Shown here one piece after another: positions 6,578 through 11,624 of a stretch of 11,624 bases of DNA. The notes beneath the pieces are model-generated. The model was not told where the DNA came from. It ran no database searches and worked only from the letters and a program-made list of their open reading frames with translations. The first letter of the stretch is position 1. Every line of letters begins with the position of its first letter. Made by a program: the position numbers and the translations under genes. Origin of the DNA: an uncultured Gammaproteobacteria bacterium (GTDB lineage Bacteria > Pseudomonadota > Gammaproteobacteria > CAJQNE01); assembly GCA_905479545.1 (NCBI GenBank), contig CAJQNE010000403.1, forward strand, positions 1-11,624, read 5' to 3'.

Positions 6578-7645
6578 TCACGGCGTCATCACCACCTTAA
6601 CAACACCGTCTTCGCGGTTATTAAACATGCGAAAGGCCTCAGCACCGTCGGCCAGATCAAAGCTGTGGGTGAACGTGCCTTCGCCCTTGATGCGGTTGTT
6701 TTGTATTAGTGGAATCAGCTCCTGCCAGGTGTCCACAACACCGGCAATGCCCATATGCACAATCAGGTTCTTCATCTGAGCAACGTGCAGCGGCATGCTG
6801 GTGTCATTTTGCAGAACGCCCAGGATTGATAGTCTGCCGCCGTGGCGCGCCAAAGTTACTGCTTGCATCAAGGTGGGGCCAGCGCCGACGGCCTCAATCA
6901 CCGAATCAACACCTAGCCCTTTGGTCACCTCAAGAATAGTTGATTCGGCTTCGTCCGGATGCATTGGTATCGCACCAAACGTCAGGGCTTGGTTGCGTCG
7001 GCTTTCCTGAGGGTCAATGGCGAATACGGTAGAGGCACCCACCGCAACGGCCGCTTCTGCAGCCATGCGTCCAACTGGCCCTTGGCCGATAACCGCCACG
7101 GTATCGCCGGGGCCAACGTTGGACATTTTTACGCCGTGATAGCCGGTAGCAAGGGCGTCAGTGAGCAGGATTGCCTGCTCGTCGCTGATGCCGTCCGGGA
7201 TTGCCGTCGCGGAGAGGTCGGCGTTGACCACTTCAATATATTCAGCGTGGCCACCATTGAGCATGGGCGAGATTCCATAAGGAGCGCCGTGCCCTGGCCC
7301 ATGGCGATAGCCTTCACATAGGTTCATCTGGCCGGAGAGGCAGCGGCGACAGGTTCCACAGGCGGCACCTGGAGCGAGCAGTATGCGGTCACCGATCTTG
7401 TGCCGGTGCACTCCGGAGCCAACCTCCATGACTTCACCGATGGTTTCGTGACCGGTACAGAAGCGTTCCATGGGCTGCGAATAGTCCAGCGGGCCGATAC
7501 GGCCACCGTGGTACATATGCAGGTCTGAGCCGCAGATGCTGCAACGCTGTACCTTGATGATCAGATTGCGCGCGTTCCGAATAGTCGGGTCGTTGAAGGA
7601 TTCGTAACGAATATCTTCAGGGCCATTGAATACCAGTGCTTTCAT
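6578..7645 (-). CDS. Zinc-dependent medium-chain alcohol dehydrogenase, copy 2
   Basis: 355 residues, aligning without gaps to the downstream copy. It keeps all zinc ligands (C38, H66, E67; C96, C99, C102, C110), the GQGPVG motif at 187-192 and D211, so NAD dependence is predicted. It differs at around 115-128 (HGPGHGAPYGIS) and 234-241, regions that may shape the substrate pocket or the domain cleft. A good ribosome binding site (AGAGGA, about 8 nt before the ATG) contrasts with the weak one of copy 1. It follows the APH-like gene by 47 nt, which is the ancestral arrangement judging by the remnant before copy 1. Its likely role is oxidising an alcohol or hydroxy intermediate of the pathway served by the APH/ACAD pair. 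Confidence 0.93.
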   Translation of the reverse strand: MKALVFNGPEDIRYESFNDPTIRNARNLIIKVQRCSICGSDLHMYHGGRIGPLDYSQPMERFCTGHETIGEVMEVGSGVHRHKIGDRILLAPGAACGTCRRCLSGQMNLCEGYRHGPGHGAPYGISPMLNGGHAEYIEVVNADLSATAIPDGISDEQAILLTDALATGYHGVKMSNVGPGDTVAVIGQGPVGRMAAEAAVAVGASTVFAIDPQESRRNQALTFGAIPMHPDEAESTILEVTKGLGVDSVIEAVGAGPTLMQAVTLARHGGRLSILGVLQNDTSMPLHVAQMKNLIVHMGIAGVVDTWQELIPLIQNNRIKGEGTFTHSFDLADGAEAFRMFNNREDGVVKVVMTP

Positions 7646-7692
7646 ATTGTGATTCCTCTATTTTTTCGCTACCAGGTTAAGTAACCGCTGAG

Positions 7693-8760
7693 CTAGAGAG
7701 CGGGAATGCCATTTTCAATCCAGTTGTTGGCGCGCTTGAATAGCCCCAATGTGAACTGGTGCAGCATATCGCCAGTAGCTTTGTCGGCTTTACCGGCACA
7801 GGCCCTTGCATGCGTTCCTTCCAAAATGACCCCCAGCTTGTAGCAGGCCAATACCGCATACCAGCGTATTTCAGAAAGGTCGCGATTGGAGTGTTTGCCA
7901 TAGTGGGCAATCATTTCCGCAATGGAAGGGAAACCGTCTTTTGGCTCCATGGGGCTGGTGGTGAAACCGTCGCCGCTGTCTACCGTGGCCATGACCCAGC
8001 CGAGATCCAACAGTGGATCACCAATGGTGCTCATCTCCCAGTCGATCAGCGCGGCCAGCTCGCCATCATCGGGATTGACCATGATATTGGCCATATGACA
8101 ATCGCCATGAAGAATGCCGGGCTCAGTCTCGACCGGAATATTCGCCTCCAGCCATTGGTAGATGGTCTGCTCATGAGGTAGTCCGCCGCCGTCGTAACCG
8201 TCCAGCTTAGCGAAGCCCTCTAGCTCGCTGCGCCAGCGTGAGGCTTGCCGCTGCAGAAAGCCCTCCGGCTTACCGAAGCCTTCCAATCCCAGCGCTTTGT
8301 AGTCCAGCGAGCCCAGCTGCGCCAGTGCTTCCATATGCGACTCGCCAATACGTCTGCGCAGTGCCGCATCGCTGCGATGGGGTTCAGGCAAGCCGCTAGC
8401 AGGATTAAAGCCCTCAACCGGCTCCATTAAAAAGAACACCGCTCCCAATACCGATTCATCTTCACAATGGGCAATATAACCGGGATGTGGCACGCCGCTA
8501 CCCGCCAGCGCCTTCAGCACGGTCGCTTCGCGCAACATCACTTTGTTGCTGCTGGCGCGCAGATGGCGCGGTGGACGACGCAACACAAAGGCGCGGCCGC
8601 CGCGCTCAAAGTACAGCAGGGTGTTCTGCGTGCCGCCGGTTAGCAGTCGTTGATTCTCAAAACTGCCATCGGGCAAACCCTGCGCCAGCATCCATTCACC
8701 CAGCCGATCCAGATCGACCAGGTCTTGTTCGACGACATTGGGATTCTGTTGGGCGCTCAT
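7693..8760 (-). CDS. APH-fold phosphotransferase (kinase-like), ACAD10/11-associated type
   Basis: 355 residues. A phosphate-loop-like GGTQNTLLY (42-50) is followed by FVLRRPPRH, where Arg stands in the place of the usual nucleotide-binding Lys, and by MLREATVL with E78. The catalytic loop HGDCHMANIM (218-227) supplies D220 and N225; IDWE follows with the metal-binding D240. These features match the aminoglycoside-phosphotransferase-like domain at the N-terminus of mammalian ACAD10/ACAD11 and free-standing bacterial relatives such as LvaA, which phosphorylate the hydroxyl of 4-hydroxyacyl-CoA. Antibiotic resistance is therefore unlikely. Its ATG overlaps the ACAD stop by 4 nt (ATGA), implying coupled translation and a joint reaction. 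The 3' end was duplicated once, leaving a remnant at 6477-6548. The reaction is inferred from family and neighbour; the hydroxyacyl substrate is not known. Confidence 0.9.
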   Translation of the reverse strand: MSAQQNPNVVEQDLVDLDRLGEWMLAQGLPDGSFENQRLLTGGTQNTLLYFERGGRAFVLRRPPRHLRASSNKVMLREATVLKALAGSGVPHPGYIAHCEDESVLGAVFFLMEPVEGFNPASGLPEPHRSDAALRRRIGESHMEALAQLGSLDYKALGLEGFGKPEGFLQRQASRWRSELEGFAKLDGYDGGGLPHEQTIYQWLEANIPVETEPGILHGDCHMANIMVNPDDGELAALIDWEMSTIGDPLLDLGWVMATVDSGDGFTTSPMEPKDGFPSIAEMIAHYGKHSNRDLSEIRWYAVLACYKLGVILEGTHARACAGKADKATGDMLHQFTLGLFKRANNWIENGIPAL

Positions 8761-9983
8761 CGCGCGTCGCTCTCAACGGCAGCCAGAATGGTATTTTTGC
8801 CCAGCTGCGCCATGTGAACTTCATCCGGGCCATCGGCCAAGCGCACAAAGCGCGCATAGCTGTATAGGTTGGCTAGCGGTGTGTCTTGGCAGAGGCCTTT
8901 GCTGCCATGGGCCTGCATGGCACGATCAGCCACTTCCTGACACATACGGGGCGCCACGATCTTAATCATGGCAATCAGGTCTTTGGCTTCCTTGTTGCCG
9001 AATTTGTCCAGCTTGTCAGCGGTACTCAGAGTGAGCAGACGCGCCTGCTCAATCTCGCAGCGGGACTTGGCGACTTCTTGGCGAATACTGCCCTGTGCCG
9101 ACAGCTTTTTACCGAAGGCCACACGCGAGTCAACGCGTTTGCACATCAAATCCAGACAGCGCTGTGCGGCACCGATGAGCCGCATGCAGTGGTGGACACG
9201 GCCCGGCCCGAGGCGACCCTGAGCGATCTCAAAACCGCGGCCTTCCCCTAAAATCATATTGCCAACCGGCACTCGTACATTCTCCAGCAGCACCTCACCG
9301 TGGCCCGCAGGCGAGTGCAAGGCATTGAGCACTTTCAGCGGCCGAACAACGGTCACGCCCGGCGTATCGCGGGGCACAATAATGGTGGATTGCTGCACGT
9401 AGCGGCCGGCATCCGGGTCGGTTTTGCCCATGACCAGTAGCAGTTCACAACGCGGGTCATAGACGCTGGAAGACCACCACTTGCGACCATTGATAACGTA
9501 CTCGTCACCGTCGCGGACAATGGACGTTTCTACATTGGTGGCATCGGAACAGGCGGTATCTGGCTCAGTCATCAGATAAGCCGAGCGAATTTCGCCCTCC
9601 ATTAGCGGCTTGAGCCAACGCGCTTGCTGCTCAGGCGAGCCATAACGCGCCAGCACTTCCATATTGCCGGTATCCGGTGCACTGCAGTTGAAAATTTCTG
9701 AAGCAAATTCAACTCGGCCCATCAATTCGGCCAGTGGCGCGTATTCAAGGTTTGTCAGACCCGGACTGAACTCGCCATATTCCTCGGGTAGAAACAGGTT
9801 CCACAAGCCTTGGGCCTTGGCTTTCTGTTTCAGCTCCTCAACGATGGGGGGCACCACCCAGAGATTGGCCGGGTCGTTAACAAATTCTTCGAGGGCGTGC
9901 TCGGCAGGGAAGATATGCTCCTGCATAAAAGCATCTACCTGCGCCATTAAATCTTTTACTTTGTCGCTGTGTTCAAAGTTCAT
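8757..9983 (-). CDS. Acyl-CoA dehydrogenase, ACAD10/ACAD11 type
   Basis: 408 residues: N-terminal helical domain (about 1-135), FAD-binding beta domain with YLMTEPDTACSDATN (136-150) and INGRKWWSS (164-172), then the C-terminal helical domain. The RVAFGKKLSAQGSIRQ tract (287-302) contacts the cofactor. The closing motif ADGPDEVH (383-390) is typical of ACAD10/11 and aligns with the YEGT region of medium-chain acyl-CoA dehydrogenase, putting D384 where the catalytic Glu normally sits. In ACAD11 and LvaC-type systems the enzyme acts on a phosphorylated acyl-CoA made by the APH partner, here encoded by the next, overlapping gene. It is the first gene of the operon and has the operator-like motif copy 1, 120 bp upstream of its ATG. 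AGGA lies about 10 nt before the start. Electrons would pass to ETF, not encoded here. Confidence 0.93.
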   Translation of the reverse strand: MNFEHSDKVKDLMAQVDAFMQEHIFPAEHALEEFVNDPANLWVVPPIVEELKQKAKAQGLWNLFLPEEYGEFSPGLTNLEYAPLAELMGRVEFASEIFNCSAPDTGNMEVLARYGSPEQQARWLKPLMEGEIRSAYLMTEPDTACSDATNVETSIVRDGDEYVINGRKWWSSSVYDPRCELLLVMGKTDPDAGRYVQQSTIIVPRDTPGVTVVRPLKVLNALHSPAGHGEVLLENVRVPVGNMILGEGRGFEIAQGRLGPGRVHHCMRLIGAAQRCLDLMCKRVDSRVAFGKKLSAQGSIRQEVAKSRCEIEQARLLTLSTADKLDKFGNKEAKDLIAMIKIVAPRMCQEVADRAMQAHGSKGLCQDTPLANLYSYARFVRLADGPDEVHMAQLGKNTILAAVESDAR

Positions 9984-10102
9984 ATTGCTTGTCCTGTATT
10001 ACCGCCGCTCAAATTATTAGGCTTCGATATCTGTTCTTCAACGGAGTCATTAGCACCAAGTGACAGAATGGCACTTTTACGATCACAATTAACCGGCAAT
10101 AC

Positions 10103-10129
10103 CGGCCAGACGGTTGAGAGAAGTGGCCG
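10103..10129 (-). promoter_or_regulatory. Operator-like motif, copy 1 (upstream of the ACAD operon)
   Basis: Arms CGGCCA (10103-10108) and TGGCCG (10124-10129) are perfect inverted repeats separated by 15 bp that include CGGTTGAGAG (10111-10120). The ACAD ATG lies 120 bp away. The 15-bp spacer, the arms and the asymmetric core are shared with copies 2 and 3. The size and symmetry fit a dimeric regulator; the asymmetric core gives the site a direction. Inferred, not demonstrated. Confidence 0.7.
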
Positions 10130-10221
10130 TGTGTCGGAAAAGAGGGCTTTGCGGACCACCCGAGACCTTGGGACTGAACAATGCTGGTGCAGTAGTCGAG
10201 GGCTCCAGAGACTGAACGTAT

Positions 10222-10248
10222 TGGCCATAACTCTCAACCGGCTGGCCG
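10222..10248 (+). promoter_or_regulatory. Operator-like motif, copy 2 (upstream of the GMC gene)
   Basis: On the plus strand TGGCCA (10222-10227) and TGGCCG (10243-10248) enclose CTCTCAACCG (10231-10240), the exact reverse complement of the core of copy 1. The arm distance is again 15 bp. It ends 65 bp before the GMC start codon, so it has the same orientation and a similar distance relative to its gene as copy 3 has to the HpnE-like gene. Confidence 0.7.
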
Positions 10249-10312
10249 CACTTCGCCTTCTGAGCATCAGCCATTTAGGTCACTCTTGGGTAAAAATTCG
10301 TTGAGGTTCTAA

Positions 10313-11624
10313 ATGTTTGATTACGTAGTTGTAGGCGCTGGTTCGGCAGGTTCCGTTGTGGCCGCCCGTTTGAGCGAAGACCCCTCGGTAACCGTTTGCC
10401 TGTTGGAGGCCGGAGGAGAAAACAACAGCGTTAGGGTTCATGCGCCCGCCGGGGTTATTACGATGGCGTCGAACAGAAACAAATTCAATTGGGCTTTTGA
10501 GACAGTGCCCCAGCCCGGGCTAAATGGACGCTGCGGTTTTCAGCCGCGCGGCAGGGGGCTGGGCGGCTCCTCCGCGATTAACGCCATGCTGTATGTGCGT
10601 GCTCACAAATGGGATTACGACCATTGGGCTGAGCTGGGAAATAGTGGCTGGTCTTATGATGAGGTGCTGCCGTACTTTAAAAAATCGGAGCACAACGAAA
10701 ATATAGATGACGAGTATCACGGCCAAAATGGGCCGCTAAACGTAATGAATTTGCGTTCACCGGGCCAGCTCAACCCGGCTTATATTAATGCCTGTGTGGA
10801 ACAAGGCATTGCCGAAACGCCGGACTATAACGGCGCGGAGCAGGAAGGCAGCTTCGAATATCAAGTAACCCATCTCAATGGCGAACGTTGCAGTGCCGCG
10901 AAAGCGTTTCTTACGCCGAATTTGGATCGGCCCAACCTGACGATCATTACCAACGCCCAAGTAGAGAAGGTGTTGCTTAATGGCAAGCGTGCCAGTGGTG
11001 TGCGCTATCAAAAAGATGGACAAAGTCACGATCTAATAGCGAACAAGGAAGTGGTGCTTTCTGGCGGTGCCTTCAACTCTCCACAGCTACTCATGCTTTC
11101 TGGCATTGGCCCCGCTGAGCACCTGCAGCAAGTGGGTATTGAGGTGCAGCACGATCTACCCGGAGTGGGGCAGAACCTGCAGGATCATATCGACATTGTG
11201 CATGGCTACGCTGCCACCCCCGCCAGTGACACTTTTGGTGTTTCGTTGCGTTTTATACTGCGTATATTGCGAGAAATTGTGGGGTGGCGGCGAAGCCGTA
11301 GCGGCATGGTAACTTCACCCTATGCGGAAGCTGGGGCGTTTTTTAAGAGTGACCCGTCGCTGGATAAACCGGATTTAGAGTTGACGCTGGTGCGTGCAGT
11401 GGTTAACGACCACGGTCGCAAGGTGACGATGGGACACGGGTTTTCAAGCCATGTGTGTTTACTGCGGCCGCAGGCCCGGGGCGAGGTGAAACTCGCCAGC
11501 GCTGACCCGATGGCAGCACCATTGATTGATCCCGCTTTCCTCGACAATGACCACGATATGGCGGTGCTTAAGAAAGGCGCCATAAAACAAATTCAGGTGT
11601 TGGAATCGAATGCGCTCAAGCGCT
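10313..11624 (+). CDS. GMC-family FAD-dependent alcohol dehydrogenase (partial, 3' end outside window)
   Basis: 437 codons visible of a family usually about 530-560 residues. The N-terminus has the FAD motif VVGAGSAGS (G8, G10, G13) with E32 for the ribose. GRGLGGSSAIN (80-90) belongs to the first GMC signature and GGAFNSPQLLMLSGIG (251-266) is the second. The C-terminal catalytic His region lies beyond the window. Related proteins include choline dehydrogenase and the alcohol dehydrogenase AlkJ of alkane degradation, which pass electrons to the respiratory chain rather than to NAD. In this context it probably oxidises a primary or secondary alcohol that feeds the cluster, but choline is not excluded by sequence alone. 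GAGG lies about 8 nt before the ATG. It is divergent from the ACAD operon and shares the operator-like motif with it. Confidence 0.93.
   Translation, partial: MFDYVVVGAGSAGSVVAARLSEDPSVTVCLLEAGGENNSVRVHAPAGVITMASNRNKFNWAFETVPQPGLNGRCGFQPRGRGLGGSSAINAMLYVRAHKWDYDHWAELGNSGWSYDEVLPYFKKSEHNENIDDEYHGQNGPLNVMNLRSPGQLNPAYINACVEQGIAETPDYNGAEQEGSFEYQVTHLNGERCSAAKAFLTPNLDRPNLTIITNAQVEKVLLNGKRASGVRYQKDGQSHDLIANKEVVLSGGAFNSPQLLMLSGIGPAEHLQQVGIEVQHDLPGVGQNLQDHIDIVHGYAATPASDTFGVSLRFILRILREIVGWRRSRSGMVTSPYAEAGAFFKSDPSLDKPDLELTLVRAVVNDHGRKVTMGHGFSSHVCLLRPQARGEVKLASADPMAAPLIDPAFLDNDHDMAVLKKGAIKQIQVLESNALKR

Larger units (their letters stand above)
9984..10312. other. Divergent promoter region between ACAD operon and GMC gene
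   Basis: 329 bp without a credible gene. It contains two inverted copies of the 27-bp operator-like motif (10103-10129 and 10222-10248), each facing its own gene. Between them an 8-bp word GACTGAAC is repeated (10172-10179 and 10210-10217). No consensus -35/-10 pair stands out for either gene, which suits activator-dependent promoters. No regulator gene is adjacent in this window. Confidence 0.7.

Noticed and set aside
7693..8760. Aminoglycoside resistance kinase
   Set aside because: The RRPP segment and the overlap with an ACAD10/11-type gene place it with hydroxyacyl-CoA-associated APH-like proteins rather than resistance enzymes.
8768..8778. CTCTCAACGGC, similar to the operator core, at the end of the ACAD gene
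   Set aside because: It lies in coding sequence (AVESDAR end of ACAD), and neither conserved arm is present at the right distance.
10073..10095. TTGTGATC resembling a CRP/FNR half-site upstream of the ACAD gene
   Set aside because: No second half-site at the required spacing; a single half-site is expected by chance.
10093..10110. A sigma54-like TGG/TTGC pair near copy 1 of the motif
   Set aside because: The GG to GC distance is two bases too short for a -24/-12 promoter.
10161..10224. Imperfect direct repeats around GACTGAAC between operator copies 1 and 2
   Set aside because: Only 8 bases match exactly and the flanks need gaps to align; too weak to call a separate regulatory element.

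Overview
The window reads as part of a catabolic accessory region from a Gram-negative bacterium of moderate G+C, most likely an environmental (perhaps marine) gammaproteobacterium. That assignment is an inference from gene content; there is no rRNA or other taxonomic marker here. Seven complete enzyme genes and one partial one lie on the minus strand. A toxin-antitoxin pair and the start of a GMC-family alcohol dehydrogenase lie on the plus strand. No rRNA, tRNA, CRISPR array or transposase was found.

Layout: (1) 1-2222, minus: a probable two-gene operon, an HpnE-like FAD oxidoreductase followed by an FprB-like ferredoxin/ferredoxin-NADP reductase fusion cut by the window edge. (2) 2223-3146: a regulatory gap, then a BrnT-type toxin and a ribbon-helix-helix antitoxin, A+T-richer than their surroundings and probably acquired. 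(3) 3147-5133, minus: a saccharopine-dehydrogenase-like reductase and an SDR. (4) 5134-5387: a gap with a large nested palindromic repeat. (5) 5388-9983, minus: two tandem zinc alcohol dehydrogenases (about 85% identical), an APH-type kinase-like protein and an acyl-CoA dehydrogenase of the ACAD10/11 type. The last two overlap by 4 nt. (6) 9984-10312: a divergent promoter region. (7) 10313 to the end, plus: the GMC oxidoreductase.

The APH-like/ACAD pair is the bacterial split form of mammalian ACAD10/ACAD11. In that system, and in the LvaA/LvaC steps of Pseudomonas levulinate catabolism, a hydroxyacyl-CoA is phosphorylated and then processed by the dehydrogenase. Together with alcohol dehydrogenases of three families (GMC, zinc MDR, SDR), the cluster suggests oxidation of an alcohol or hydroxy-acid substrate to an acyl-CoA that feeds beta-oxidation. 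The actual substrate cannot be read from the sequence.

The two most notable observations are new readings of non-coding DNA. First, a 27-bp motif (6-bp inverted arms, fixed 15-bp spacer, constant TTGAGAG core) occurs three times: upstream of the hpnE-like/fprB-like operon, of the ACAD operon and of the GMC gene, each time in the same orientation relative to its gene. This points to one unidentified regulator controlling all three units. Second, a decayed 3' end of an APH-like gene lies between the two zinc alcohol dehydrogenases, showing that the duplication originally covered an APH-ADH unit.
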